DNA of 64,000 nt from Limnanthes douglasii subsp. nivea (GCA_036936605.1 JAUPFV010000005.1:77822885-77886884); one strand, 5' to 3'. Counted from the stretch's first letter, positions 31,040 through 43,082 are shown. Translations and numbers: made by a program. Notes: generated from the sequence alone by a model not told the origin.

Positions 31040-32640
31040 GTACGAACACTTTATTGCTGATACTCACCGGATCTGTTGATTTTGTTGGACTCTGAACTTA
31101 GATAGATGTCTTTCCACAACTGATTTTGATGTTATTTTGATTTAGTAATATGTGTTTAGCAGCTTTGAGGTCAATTGATTTTGGTTTGCAGCCGATCAGA
31201 AATTGCTAGAGATCCATAAGAACAGCTCGAGGACTCCGCAACCCCTTTTTAAGCTATATGTATCAGTACTAGATTATCGTACATATGTTTTTGTTCGCTT
31301 GACTGTGTATAAACAAGGAAGTCTTTTGCTTTGCAGTCTAAATTTTCTTATTTAACTGTTCGGACATTTAGGTCTACTTATAATACTACTGTAATTCGGG
31401 TTTGTTTAGGTTGAGATTTGAGTTTAGAAACTTCACAATTTGGTATGGTTATGAGACTGGATCAGTATCAGGTTTAAAGAACTAAAATATCCAAGTCTTG
31501 TAATACTATATACCTTCCTGTTGGTGTTGCTGCTCTTAAAAGTAGCTTAGCTAGGCCATACTAAAGATTTTCTGTAAGCATTGGATCAGTTTGCATTTTA
31601 GATTATTTTTTATGATACAAGTGTTGGGGTCTAGGGTGGATTGGATATAGTGTGGAACCCTGACATAGATATTCTTGAGGAGTGGGTGGCTAAATTTCAT
31701 ATTAAGGTCGAATGGATATGTATATGGTAGTATAACATGTTCTTTATTTTCCGGGCTCGCCTGTATACATAAAGTATATTCTATAAACTATAAATCAATC
31801 ATCACCGGTGGAAAAACGACACGGGAAGGTAATGTCATGGTTGTAGCATATTGAATGCCATTGGAGCTGTTCTGTTGACTCACTACACTCCAACGAGCAA
31901 CTGAGGCAGATTTCCTGTATAGATTATTTTTTCATGCTGCATACATAAGATTATTCTTGTTTATTCTTTCCATTTTTTTATTATCAAACTACCAAGATTC
32001 TTGGTTGTATTCTTAGTTGCATTATGAAGGAAAGGAATCATATATCCATGTATCTCATTGTGATTCAAGATGTGGAAGTGGACATGAGCCTGCAAATGCT
32101 GGATTTATTGGAGAAGGAATGTTGACAGCTATTATCTGCGGTGATGGCCGAGAAGGAATACTGGATTTGTTGGAGAAGGAACTTAAGTTCGTTTTTTTGT
32201 TCTTTTTTATATCATTGGATAAGCACTCCTTATCTTTTGATTTGTATGTTTTGAAACTGTTAATATTACTTCGTACAACGTCTGGTTGTATCGTTAATTC
32301 TATTCTTTATAAGTGTTTGACATTGCTAGATAGGCTATGATTACATTGCTAGATACTTGTTATATCATTTGTAATTGCATTGAACTGATGAATTATGATG
32401 AACTGAGTAAGATTTATATGCTATTCGAAGCTGATTCTGTTTCTCAATTCAGGGAATCCTTTAGAAACTATGACTTAATTTGAGTTTCGTGGCTTATCCC
32501 TCTTTCGACTTATATTTTTGTATACTGTTACCATTGATATGTACCATGTCTATTTGATTGGATGAATCTTATCGTTTATAATGTCTAAATTGATAGATAC
32601 GCTGAGATTATAACGCTAGATACTCGTTATCTATTTGCAA
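31040..32640 (+). other. Interior of Pack-MULE-like segment; two unrecognised exon-like pieces
   Basis: After the nitrilase donor (GTACGA at 31040) comes about 150 bp of intron-like DNA ending in TTTGCAG at 31190. It is followed by a short readable piece, D-Q-K-L-L-E-I-H-K-N-S-S-R-T-P-Q, which is not nitrilase. A second one at 32017-32187 reads C-D-S-R-C-G-S-G-H-E-P-A-N-A-G-F-I-G-E-G, then R-E-G-I-L-D-L-L-E-K-E-L-K. I do not recognise either; they may come from a third captured gene or be chance frames. Confidence 0.3.
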
Positions 32641-33115
32641 GACATTGCTAGATATGTGAATTATAGTCTCATAGATACGGAACATCTGCATTAATGGATA
32701 CTTGAGTATAAATCTGATAGATGCGATATATTGACATTCCTAGATATGTGAATTATAGTCTGATAGATACGGAACATCTGCATTAATAGATAGTTGAGTA
32801 TAAATCTGATATATACGATATATTGACATTGCTAGATACGTGAACAATAGTCTGATAGACACGAAACATCTGTATTGATAGATACTTGAGTATAAATCTG
32901 ATAGATACGGAACATCTGCATTAATAGATACTTGAGTATAAATCTGATAGATACGATATATTGACATTTCTAGATACGTGAACAATAGTCTGATAGACAC
33001 AAAACATCTGCATTGATATATACTTAAGTATAAATCTGATAGATACGATATATTGACATTGCTAGATACGTGAACAATAGTCTGATAGACACGATATATA
33101 ACATTGATAGATCCT
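32641..33115. repeat. Dimeric 92-bp minisatellite (46-bp half units)
   Basis: Unit starts with GACATT(G/T/C)CTAGATA fall at 32641, 32733, 32825, 32963 and 33055: spacing 92, 92, 138, 92. The unit is two related 46-bp halves, one with GACATTGCTAGATACGTGAA and one with TGCATTGATAGATACTTGAG, both running into TCTGATAGA(T/C)ACGA. The 138 spacing equals one unit plus an extra half. The 144-codon open frame across it on the minus strand is a by-product of the repeats. Single CTAGATAC and TGATAGATAC motifs continue sparsely on both sides, from about 32590 to 33440. Confidence 0.9.
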
Positions 33116-33966
33116 GGATTATACATCTGATAGATACAGGAATTTATGTATGCGATTTTAAGGTTCACATCCATCTGATAGCTTAGTTATATTTAGTTTG
33201 GTAGGTACTTTAGATTCTCCCCTTAGTGTTTCATCTCAGAATTTACTAAAGGCTGCGATTCCCGACTACTATAGCCTGGTAGATTGAAGATAGATATATG
33301 GAATCGATATTACTAGATACGTTGTGTTGTGGTTGCGATTGGCATTGATTTATTTGAGGCGTTAAGTTTGATTTGCATTCCAGTTACTAGAAGTTCCTAT
33401 CAGCCATATCCAATATTGCTAGATACATCAAGTTTTGTGTGCGATTTTAAGGTTTACTTAGTTTTAATAGATTAGTTATAACTAAATTGCGATTGTGAAT
33501 CCAAACTACCATTACAACTGCTTCACTCAACTGCTTACGATTAATGTTAACTTGTAGTATTCAAATCTTAACCAAAAATTTTAAGATAAAACTACACAAA
33601 TACTAATAAAACCATAACATTAATAGAACATCAGTCAATGCATTACATCTTCCAAATACACCAACCCTCTCTAAAAAACAAACTGCTCAGAGGGTTGGTG
33701 AAAGTTATAAGTCCATCGAAGCATAAAAAAACATTACAAACAACAACAAAAAAACATAATGAAAGGAAACGAGAATACTAGAATACTCAAAAAGTCTTAG
33801 ATAATTCAACTCCACTTCATTCAAGAACAAGATATCTAAGCGAAAGATACATTGAAAACCACTAAATATAGACTTACTATATCATAAACAAAAATACAGG
33901 ACACGTGGTTTAAGCATGGTCCATAAGACAAGAGCAAGAGCAAGCAGAAAAACATTTTGTAATTAC
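33116..33966. other. No gene recognised
   Basis: AT-rich DNA between the minisatellite and the kinase piece, with dispersed relatives of the minisatellite motif at its left. It could include the original intron that followed the kinase donor site at 33966. Confidence 0.4.
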
Positions 33967-34533
33967 CAATAAGAGTTCGAGCGAGGCTGTTATTCTCAAG
34001 ACATTAGTAGAGAAAAATCCTATGATTTCCTTCCACACAACACCCATATAACTTCACTAGATTCTCATGCTCTATGTCTGAAATGACTTTTATCTCGGTC
34101 AAGAATTCTTTAACCCCTTGCCTTGATTCTGCTGAGAGAACTTTAATAGCAGAAACATTTCCATCTTTGAGCCGGCCCTGCATATCCAAATAGTTTCCAT
34201 ATAAATTAATCGAAAAAATATAGTGATGGCATATGATACTAAAACATAATTGGAGAGATGCTAAACAGGAAGCTACCTCATAGACAGAACCAAAACCTCC
34301 TTCCCCAATTTTATTGTTCGGACTAAAATCGTTAGCGGCGCGTCTCAACTCTCTGTTTGTTAAAAACCAAATAGGTTTCAGGAAATCTTCTAATCGAATA
34401 TTTGAGATCTTGTTCTACACACTAGTTAATTCTTAAAATATAATCGGTTTTCCTCTTTACCTCCTTCAAAATCTGAAGATTCCCGTATCGTCGAATCACC
34501 CTTTCTACGCGATAAGAAAGGGAAGCAAGTCAT
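33967..34533 (-). pseudogene. Receptor-like cytoplasmic kinase, 5' exons (CRPK1-like)
   Basis: Three exons on the minus strand. Exon 1 (34533-34461) starts MTCFPFLSRRKGDSTIRESS and ends at a GTAAAG donor. Exon 2 (about 34414-34277) has I-S-N-I-R-L, an odd insert, then R-E-L-R-R-A-A-N-D-F-S-P and G-E-G-G-F-G-S-V-Y, the ATP-binding Gly loop. Exon 3 (34177-33967) has A-I-K-V-L-S-A-E-S-R-Q with the ATP-anchoring Lys, then E-F-L-T-E-I (the helix Glu) and L-V-K-L-Y-G-C-C. The family phosphorylates Ser/Thr near the plasma membrane, for example in cold signalling. A TAA at 34006-34004 interrupts exon 3 just after G-N-H-R-I-F-L-Y. The catalytic loop and later exons are missing, so no kinase is made. 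Confidence 0.85.
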
Positions 34534-34619
34534 TATGTAGGATACTCGAGTAACAAGTATAAGCCCTGTCAAAATATGAAGCAGTGAAACTGTTATTACA
34601 AGGAACATCATGACATTTT

Positions 34620-35220
34620 TTGAACTTTAAGCAGCTATACAAACAAGATTCAATCCCAAATTTCAATTCAAATCACTACAAGGTTCTTAATAACAAAGGG
34701 GGGTCAAGATACGTAAATAAGTTGCTATTAGGAAATGATTGGACAATAAACCATACAGTTTGTTACAGGTTACACAAAAATACTAGGTTCAGACAAAAAC
34801 CAGATCTTTTATACGAGTTAAGGATTCAAGTAAAGCTAGAACAGAGACATGATTCGATCTTCAAATCCCTTATGGGGTTTACAGAAACGAAACAATACCC
34901 AATGTTAAGATCAAATTCAATCTCGCCGGAGTAAGGAGAAGTGTTCAATACCTAACTGCATCGACGTTCAGGACTCGGTGACGTCTATAAAATCTAGTCT
35001 AATGCTCACTGGTTAGTTACGGTGACAAACACAGAGAGTAGGGAAGACAGCGACAAAAAACGTACCTGTTCGACGAAGACGGAGGCGGACGATGGTGCTG
35101 TCGATGCAGTTACGGTGGCGAGAACGTTCGGTATCGTTGACGGGTTTGGGTGGCCGGAACAGTTACAGAAGACGGTTCAGTCATAGAAGTTTTGTTTCAG
35201 TTCAAAATCGTCTTTTGGGT
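34620..35220 (-). other. Kinase 5' untranslated exon, intron and promoter (inferred)
   Basis: On the minus strand a relatively GC-rich stretch (about 35220-35066) ends in AACAG followed by a donor-like GTACG at 35065. The kinase ATG lies about 530 bp further on. That fits a 5' untranslated exon and leader intron carried along with the kinase piece. A short upstream frame (M-T-E-P-S-S) is present. No other coding signal is seen. Confidence 0.4.
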
Positions 35221-35436
35221 TCACTCTCGTTTTTGTGTTTCTCTCTCCTCAAATTTAGAATGTGAAAGTGGAGGGAATTGGAACCCAAAAGTAAGATTAG
35301 AAGGTGCAAAAAGTGGGTTTCAACCAAAAATCCCCCTTTTATACCCTAGAGAGTATTTTTGTCTAAAATGTGGCTTTAGGTATTTTATGGAACTAGTCTA
35401 ATAGTGGGTACCATTTTGGTATTTGAAAGTTGACTA

Positions 35437-35467
35437 GGTATTTATGGGTAGTTTCCTCTAAAAAATA
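35437..35467 (-). repeat. Right terminal repeat and 9-bp duplication
   Basis: The inverted copy of the left terminus (reverse complement begins GAGGAAACTACCCATAAA) ends at 35458 and is followed by TAAAAAATA at 35459-35467. Confidence 0.55.
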
Positions 35468-35869
35468 AATGATCTATTTAGATTTTATTTATTTATATAT
35501 ATATTAAGAATATCAGTTTGCTGTTATTATTACTCGTCCCACCAGAATCCACTTACCTCCGCTTAATATATATATTGGGTTATAGAAATTGTTTCTTCTA
35601 TGGAAGATGGGAATTTTTTTTCAAATTCTGTTTATATATAAAAATATATTTTGAAGACCTCTTTCTATATACATATAGTTTGAAAAAAATATAAGTACAA
35701 TGTTTAAACAAAAAAAATATAAATCTGGCAGAAAGTAAGGTTTGCGAACATCATTAAACCAAAGAACAAGAAATTTCAGCATGAAAGTGCAGATTTGAAA
35801 AAGAAAAGTTAACACCATGTGGTTTTCTTCAAGAAGTCAGATAAGCTTTTTTTATCTTTTTTAAGATTT
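35468..35869. other. No gene recognised; AT-rich
   Basis: AT-rich spacer between the Pack-MULE-like segment and LINE-C. The open frame 35819-36004 begins here, but only its right part overlaps LINE sequence. Confidence 0.4.
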
Positions 35870-36990
35870 ACAATAACTACCAAATTCTCTTTCAGAAGAC
35901 CCAAATTTCTTGAACTAAAACAATTTCTAGAGTTATTCAAATTTTTAGGGCCATGTGGGATTATAGACACATTTTTCTTGAACTCGAAAGTATCTTTGAC
36001 CTAACTAAAATCTGGAAATGAAATGTATATACAACATGTCAGTATTCTTTTAGGATCCTGAGATAGAATTCTAACTTCAACCTTAAAGTGGAGTCTCATC
36101 AGACTCCAATTTTGATTTCTTTTCTAAAACTCATCGAAGACTTATACAACTCTGATTCAATCACTCAAATGGTAAAATTAGTTGGACTACCTTTGTCTAT
36201 TTAGGTTCCATCTTAAGTTTCAATTGCTGTAAAGCCTTAACCATTGTAATAGATACAATTTGGGGGAAAATAAGGGTCATGACAACCCATCAAATATTCT
36301 GAAACACCAAAGTAGTGCAACTCTTGCAAGAATTCGGGTAACACCAACTCTTCTTGTAACAAAGATATTAAATACTATAAAAGGTTAGTTGATCATGAAA
36401 ATGAGCTAACCTTTAAAACCAACCCAACTCAACATACTATCCATCCAACCCAAAAAGAATAATGGATTAAAAAATCCAAACCTCCAAATCTAAAAGATTA
36501 TCTAAATGTTAATAATGATACTAATCTTCCCAATAATCCCAGCCAATCTATGTCCAATAATGTCTCCCAAATTATTTAAGTATCTCTAAACACATAACAC
36601 TCTCAAATTTTTTAAGAAAATAACAATGATCAAACTTATATAATTGAACAAACCAATATTTTGTTAACCAACTGCACTTGTGAATCTGATGACAAAATTC
36701 ATTTTGAAATACAACAAGCCCTTTAGACCATAGACTTAGCCAATAAATTCACCATATTACCATACATGGTTATTTCCCATAATGACCGTACAACTCCCAA
36801 AATTATCCTTTATGGCAGCCGTCCCTCATCCCCAAAAAATCATAAGCTTCCTGAAAATATTATCCCAAATAAACCAGACCTTGAAATAACATATCCTAAA
36901 AACCTTGAAGCAGAAAAATCAATAAAAAGTAAATCACCAGATCACAAAATAAATCAACTAAATCCTTAACTGAGTTTACTTTTCCTAAAA
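35870..36990 (+). pseudogene. LINE-C ORF1 remnant
   Basis: Colinear with LINE-D ORF1. A DUF4283-like segment is seen near 36110-36240, with a small deletion before F-N-C-C-K-A-L-T-I-V. Near 36311-36360 the CCHC knuckle reads C-N-S-C-K-N-S-G-N-T-N-S-S-C, i.e. the His ligand is Asn here. The downstream basic, Asn/Pro-rich region includes open frame 36766-36969. Many stops. ORF1 proteins of plant L1 elements bind the element RNA. Confidence 0.65.
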
Positions 36991-37029
36991 GATAAGTCAG
37001 ATCCTAAAAATTAACATCCAAAAGACCAT

Positions 37030-39602
37030 TTTCATTCTCAATTAGAATGTGAGGGGCATTGGCAACAATTTACCTGTCAAAAGAATCAAATCTATAATTA
37101 AAGCTGAAAACCTTGATTTTATTGATCTTCAAGAGCCAATGATCTCAAATGATAAGCTTGGAACCTTAATTTACATATTAACATTCTTAAAGATTGTGAT
37201 TAATTTGTTCATATGATAGTTACTCATAACTCTTGTAACAAAGATTTTTTAGTTACTATTATCTATGCTAAATGCACCAGAATTTAAAGAATTGAACTCT
37301 CGAATTATCTTAAAGATGTTTATGTCACCAACAACGAACGGCTTATTGTTGTAGACTTCAAAGTTATCTTCAAAAGCTATGCACAATTGGCTTGAAAATA
37401 TTAGATTTGAGAGTCACTGATGATTTCAATAACAGGATTTTGGTTTACCAATTAAAGGATCCAGGTTGCACTATGTCCAAGTACACATGGCCAAACAATA
37501 CAAAATGGAAAAGGCTTAATGGGACTTTAATACATGCATCCCAGAGAGAATTGTTTGATATCTCAAAGGTGAAACACTTGGCCGGTAGTGGATCAAATCA
37601 TTCACATTTGTGTAAGGTTGTTCACTTAAATATGCTTGCAAAAGAAGAAATATTCTAGGAACAAAAAATATCTTCTAATTAGGAAACAATTGTGATAAAA
37701 ATAGTAAAGCTTTCCATAATTTTGTAAAATAAAGGCAAAAAAGAAACATAATACATTGCATTATGATAAATGAAATATAGTATAAAGATCAATCTCAAAT
37801 TACATCATCTGTCATTGATCATTTTAGAAATCTATTAACTTGTTAGTATAGTTACACCAATCTAGATGAAAATAATGATTTAATTCCTTAGGTAATTTAT
37901 GACCATGAAAATGAGATGTTGCTTATTCACTTCAAAAATAAATATTTTAACACTAATAGTATTCATGGAGTTGATGGCTTTAACTCGACGTTTTACACTT
38001 CCTGTTGGCATACATTTAAACTTGAATTATATGATGTTATTAGAGCATACTTTATGTCAACATTGATCCACCTTGCATCAATGCCACTGCCATCTTCTTA
38101 ATTCTTAAAAAGGAATCTTATTCATTCTGGGATGACTACAAACCTATCAGTATATGCAATATCTTCAATATAATCATCTTTAAGATAATCAACACTAGAC
38201 TAGTATTAACTCTTCCAAAAATAATCTCACTTGAACACGGTGGTTTTATCCATAACAGAAATATCAAGGACAAAATTCTAATCACTTGACATGGCCAACG
38301 CCTTTGAAGTAATTGATTTTAAATTTATCTTCATCTATCATGAATTTTTATGGCTTCAATGATAAAGTAATTGAGCTAATAAAAAGTGGATAGATAATCT
38401 TAATTTTTCTATACTTATTAATGGAAGACCTCACGGATACTTCAAATCCAGCAATGGTGTAAGACATGGTGATCCATTGACACCCAGTCTTTTCATCATT
38501 ACTCTGCCAAAGACTATATTAAAATTTGTTGTCTTGCTAATGCAGATGTAATCATCTTAATGAATGGCTTTTTAAATAATATCAAGAAAGTCAAAAAATT
38601 CTTTGATCATTACCAATCCATATCTGGTCAACTAATTAACACTCAAAAAACTTTATTCATCTCATCTGAAAATATGAACATAAATAGAATCAATGCGATT
38701 AAAAATACATATGGTTCCTCTCGTATTTTCCTCCCCTTTATATACTTAGGCATCACCATTCATAAATATAAATATATGAGTCTATATAATGACCGTGTAT
38801 CTAAAATAAGAACTAAACTTATGGAGTGGGATAACAAATCGTTTCTGTTGGTGTCAGAATGACATTAGTTCAATCTGTCATTATGGACAATCCTGTTTTC
38901 GTTATGAAAATGGTTATATTATCAAAACAACCATTAAAATAATCAGTATCTTAATGAACAAATTTATGTGGGGTTTAAAGAAAGTCACCATCCAATTATC
39001 TGGTATACTTGGTCCTCCATTTGAAAATATTCTGAATATCAGAAATCTTTCTGATATTCAGAAAACCTTTTTGTCACCTATGGATGACTTTGAGTGATAA
39101 TAAATCGATTTGGGCTGAGTAGATGTATGTCATCTATTGTCCCATTTTATATTCTCTTCAAATAAACACTAAATCCAATGATTCTAAAGTTTGGAAAATA
39201 TTTTTTAAAGTAAGAACAACTGTTGAACAATATTTATTTGGGAATGTTGGTAAAGGCCATATTGAGTTATGGTTAGAAAGTAGAATAACCATCACCATTC
39301 CATCACTCTTTCTAATCTTGAGAATAATAACTGGTCTAAATGCACCTTGATTTCTGAGTTCTGGTCAAATGGTTCATGGAACCTTGACCTACTCAAAATC
39401 AAATCTTCCCCTCAGACATCAACATAATTTATACTCTTTAACTGATTCCAATGATGAATCCATCATCTGGAAACTATCCAATGATGGTTTTTTCTCTTTT
39501 AAGAAAACTTGGCAAACTTTGAGAACTGTCCCTCCCAAAACTATTATTAACTATAAAATTTGGAAGCATATCACCCCTAAGAAGTTCTCCTTCATCTTAT
39601 GA
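37030..39602 (+). pseudogene. LINE-C ORF2 remnant (endonuclease-RT)
   Basis: Endonuclease pieces: L-I-V-V-D-F-K-V-I-F near 37350, then M-S-K-Y-T-W-P-N-N and S-N-H-S-H-L in frame 37392-37658. RT pieces: N-S-I-H-G-V-D-G-F-N-S-T-F-Y in frame 37916-38101, G-R-P-H-G-Y-F-K-S-S-N-G-V-R-H-G-D-P-L near 38420-38480. At the active site L-A-N-A-D-V-I-I-L-M stands where F-A-D-D-V is expected, so one Asp codon is lost. The thumb follows in 38560-38862 (Y-L-G-I-T-I-H). The linker begins in 39369-39602 and stops at the junction. Confidence 0.75.
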
Positions 39603-39639
39603 AGATTTATTAATGTGTTCATTTTTATGAATTATGGAC

Positions 39640-40660
39640 ACATTTTTCTTGAATTCGAAAATATCATTGACCTAACTAAAATCTAGAAATGAAATCTATA
39701 TACAACAGGTCAGTATTCTTTTAGAATCCTGAGATGGAATCCTAACTTCAACCCTATAGTGGAGTCTCATCATACTCCAATTTGGATTTCTTTTGCAAAA
39801 CTCCTCAAATACTTATACAACTCTGATTTAATCACTCAAATTGTAAAACTAGTTGGACTACCTTTGTCTATTTGGGTTCCATCTTATAATAGAGCAAGTT
39901 TCAATTACTGTAAAGCCTTAACCATTGTAGAAACCTGTATTCATCTTCCCTAAAAATTATGGATACAATTTGGGGAAAAATAAGGGTCATCGCAACCCAT
40001 CAAATATTCTGAAACACCAAAGTAGTGCAACTCTTGCAAGAATTTGGGTCACATCAACTCTTCTTGTAACAAAGATATTAAAGACTATAAAAGGTTAGTT
40101 GATCATTAAAATGAGCTAACCTTTAAAACCACTCCAACTCAACAACTATCCATCGAACCCAAAAAGAAAAATAGATTAAAAAATCCAAATCTCCAACTCT
40201 AAAAGATTATCTAAATGTTAATAATGATACTAATATTCTCAATAATCCCAACCAATCTATCTCTAAAAATGTCTCCCAAATTCCTGAAGTATCTCTAAAC
40301 ACATAACACTCTCAAATTTTTTAAGAAACTAACAATGATCAAACTTATATAATTGAACAAACCAATGTTCTGTTAACCAACTCCACTTGTGAACCTGATG
40401 ACAAAATTGATTCTGAAATACAACAAGCCCTTTAGACCATGGACTTAGCCAATAAATTCACCATATTACCATATATGGTTATTTCCCATAATGATCACAC
40501 CACTCCCAAAATTATCCTTTAAGGCAGCCTTCCCTCATCCCCAAAAAATCATAACCTTAAAGCAGAAAAATCAATCTAAAAAAGAATCACTAGATCACAA
40601 CATAAATCAACTAAACCCTTAACCGAGTCTACTTTTCCTAAAAGATCAATCGGATCCTAC
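39640..40660 (+). pseudogene. LINE-D ORF1 remnant with CCHC knuckle
   Basis: Frame 39759-39953 reads H-H-T-P-I-W-I-S-F-A-K-L-L-K-Y-L-Y, then V-G-L-P-L-S-I-W-V-P-S-Y-N-R-A-S-F. This matches the DUF4283 pattern of plant LINE and gag-like ORF1 proteins (V-W-V-x-I-x-x-L-P, then G-x-P-L). At about 40021-40075, after a stop, C-N-S-C-K-N-L-G-H-I-N-S-S-C forms a complete CX2CX4HX4C knuckle. The rest is Lys/Asn/Pro-rich with stops. Confidence 0.7.
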
Positions 40661-40689
40661 AAATCAACATCCAAAAGACCATTTTCATA

Positions 40690-41345
40690 CTTAGTTTGAA
40701 TGTCAAGGGCATTAGCATCAATTGAATTTCCAGAAGAATCAAATATATAATTAAAGCTGAAACCTTGATTTCATTGCTCTTCAAGAGCCAATGATCTCAA
40801 ATGATAAGCTTGGAACCTTAACAAATAAAATTGGTTTTAATTTTGTCTTTGGAAATATTAACAACAAAATCTGGATCTTGTGGAATTATAATTTCCAAAT
40901 CAACATTCTTATGACCATGATCAATTTGTTCATATAACAGTTACCCATCACTCTTGTAACAAATTAGAGAAGTGAACTCTGGAAGTATCTTAAAGATATT
41001 TATGTCACCCACAAAAAATGGCTTATTGTTGGAGACGTCAATGTTATCTCCAATGCCTATGAACAATTGGCTTGAAAACATTAGATTTTAGTGTCATTGG
41101 TGATTTTAATAACATTATTTTGGTTTTCCAATTGAAGGATCTAGGTTGCACTGGGTCCAAGTACACATGGTCAAACAATACCAAATAAAAAAGGCTTAAT
41201 AGGACTTTAATACATACATCTTGGAGAGAATTATTTTGATATCACAAAGTTGAAACACTTGGCCAGTATTGGATCAGATCATTCACATTTGTGTATCACC
41301 ATCTCAACCTTTTCCACTAATCATAAACCTTCATTTAAGTTCTAA
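40690..41345 (+). pseudogene. LINE-D endonuclease remnant
   Basis: Near 40835-40880 N-I-N-N-K-I-W-I-L-W-N marks the middle of the endonuclease. At about 41020-41050 W-L-I-V-G-D-V-N-V-I-S keeps the catalytic Asp of the G-D-F-N motif (Phe to Val). L-A-S-I-G-S-D-H-S-H-L-C-I near 41260-41300 keeps the S-D-H motif. Frames change several times between them. Confidence 0.7.
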
Positions 41346-41350
41346 AATAT

Positions 41351-43082
41351 GTGGCTGATCATAATGACTTTCTTCAATCTATTGAAAATAATTGGAAAAT
41401 TCATAGGTGTGTCAATCCTTTAATTGTCTTTCGAGGAAAGTTAAAAAGACTCAAACAATATCTTAAAATCCGGAGTATTGAAGTTTTCGGTAACATATTT
41501 GATAGTATTTCAACTTATGAAATCAATATTCAACACGTTGAAGCAAATAAAAAAATTTATCAAAGGGTAAAGTTGTTCACTTAAATATGCTTGCAAAAGA
41601 AGAAATATTCTAGGAGCAAAAAATCTCTTCTAATTAGGAAACAATTGGTGAAAAAAACACTGAAGTTTTCCACAATTTTATGAAAAACAAAACCTAATAC
41701 ACTGCATTATGATAAATTAAAAATGGAATGAAGATCAATCTTAAATTGCATCATCAGTCATTGATCATTTCAGAAATCTATTAACTTGTCAGTAAAGTAC
41801 ACCAATATAGATGAAGTTAATGATTTAATTCCTCATGTAGTTACTGACAATGATAATGACATGCTTCTTATTCACTTCAACAAAAAATATCTTAACACTA
41901 ATAGTATTCATGGACTTGATGGCTTTAACTCAAGGTTTTATACTTCCTGTTGGCATACAATTAAACTTGAATTATGTGATGTTATAAGAGCATACTTCAT
42001 GTCAACATTGCTCAACCTTGCATCTAGGCCACTGACATCTCCTTAATTCCTAAAAATGAATCTTCTTCATTCTGGCATGACTACAAACCTATTAGTCTGT
42101 GCAATATCTTCAATATAATCATCTTTAAGATAATCAACACTAAACTAGTATTAACTCTTCCAAAAATACTCTCACTTGAACACCGTGGTTTTGTCCATAA
42201 TAGAAATATCAAGGACAAAATTCTAATCACTCATAAACCTGTTCATGATCTTAATAAAAAAATAGAAGAGGTAACATTATTCTTAATCTTGACATGGCCT
42301 ACGCTTTTGTCGTAATTGCTTTTAAATTTATCTTCATCTATCATGAATTTTTATGGCTTCAGTAATAAAGTAATTGAGTTAATAAAAAAAGGGATAGATA
42401 ATCTTAATTTTTCTATACTTATTAATGGAACACCTCATGGATACTTCAAATCCAGCAATGGTGTAAGACATGGTGATCCATTGTCACTCAATCTTTTCAT
42501 CATTACTAAAGAATATCTCTTAAGAGGTTTGAAAAATCTCTTGATTTCAAACAACTTAATTTATTACTCTGCTAGAGACTCTATCAAAATTTGTTGCTTT
42601 AGATGTAATCATCTTAATGAGTGGCTTTAAATAATATCAAGAAAGTCAGCAAATTCTTTGATCATTACCAATCTATATCTGGTCAACTAATTAATACTAA
42701 AAAAACTTTATTCATCTCATCTCAAAAAATGAACATAAATAGAATCAATGTCATTAAAAACACATATGGTTCCTCCTGTAGCTTCCTCCCCTTTATATAC
42801 TTAGGCATTACCATCCATAAATAACAATATACCAGTCTATATAATGACCTTATATCTAAAATAGGAACTAAACTTATGGAGTGGGATAACAAATCTTTTT
42901 CCTTTGGTGTCACATTGACATTAGTTCAATCTGTCCTTATGGACAATCCTGTTTTCGTTATGAAAAAGGGTTATATTCCCAAAATAACCATTAAAAGAAT
43001 CATTATCTTAATGAACAAATTCCTGTGGGGTTTTAAAGAAAGTCAATATCCAATTTTCTGGTTTAATTGGTCTTCCATTTGA
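41351..43082 (+). pseudogene. LINE-D linker and reverse transcriptase remnant
   Basis: Frame 41351-41584 is the region between endonuclease and RT. Frame 41786-42046 has the RT start (L-D-G-F-N-S-R-F-Y-T-S-C-W). Frame 42316-42630 reads I-N-G-T-P-H-G-Y-F-K-S-S-N-G-V-R-H-G-D-P-L-S. Near 42600 the active-site box is damaged: an Ala-Leu-Asp-Val reading replaces F-A-D-D-V. The thumb continues in 42621-42824 and 42876-43082 (W-D-N-K-S-F, then I-I-L-M-N-K-F-L-W-G-F). Confidence 0.75.

Larger units (their letters stand above)
30228..35458. mobile_element. Pack-MULE-like segment carrying host gene pieces
   Basis: The segment is flanked by a perfect 9-bp direct repeat, TAAAAAATA (30219-30227 and 35459-35467); 9 bp is the usual Mutator target duplication. 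The inner ends are inverted and similar over about 22 bp, roughly 17 matches with one gap: GGAAA..AC.CA..AA.TACCT, starting at 30229 and, reversed, ending at 35457. Inside lie pieces of a nitrilase gene (plus strand), an unrecognised exon-like pair, a minisatellite and the 5' half of a kinase gene (minus strand). No transposase is present. Capture of pieces from several genes is the mark of Pack-MULEs. The AT-rich target makes a chance 9-bp match possible, so this stays a hypothesis. Confidence 0.55.
35870..39632 (+). mobile_element. LINE-C, L1-type, 3'-truncated copy
   Basis: ORF1 remnant then ORF2 (endonuclease, RT, start of the zinc-binding linker). It ends near 39632, inside the linker that in LINE-D continues past 43700, and is joined directly to ORF1 of LINE-D. 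Relative to LINE-D it has deletions of about 275 bp (at 37612), about 60 bp (at 38288) and several smaller ones. From 35958 on, C and D align in the same order with few substitutions. Confidence 0.85.

Noticed and set aside
32740..33174. 144-codon minus-strand open frame, Tyr/Ile/Ser-rich
   Set aside because: It is made of the 92-bp minisatellite; the periodic peptide reflects the DNA repeat, and the unit length is not a multiple of three.
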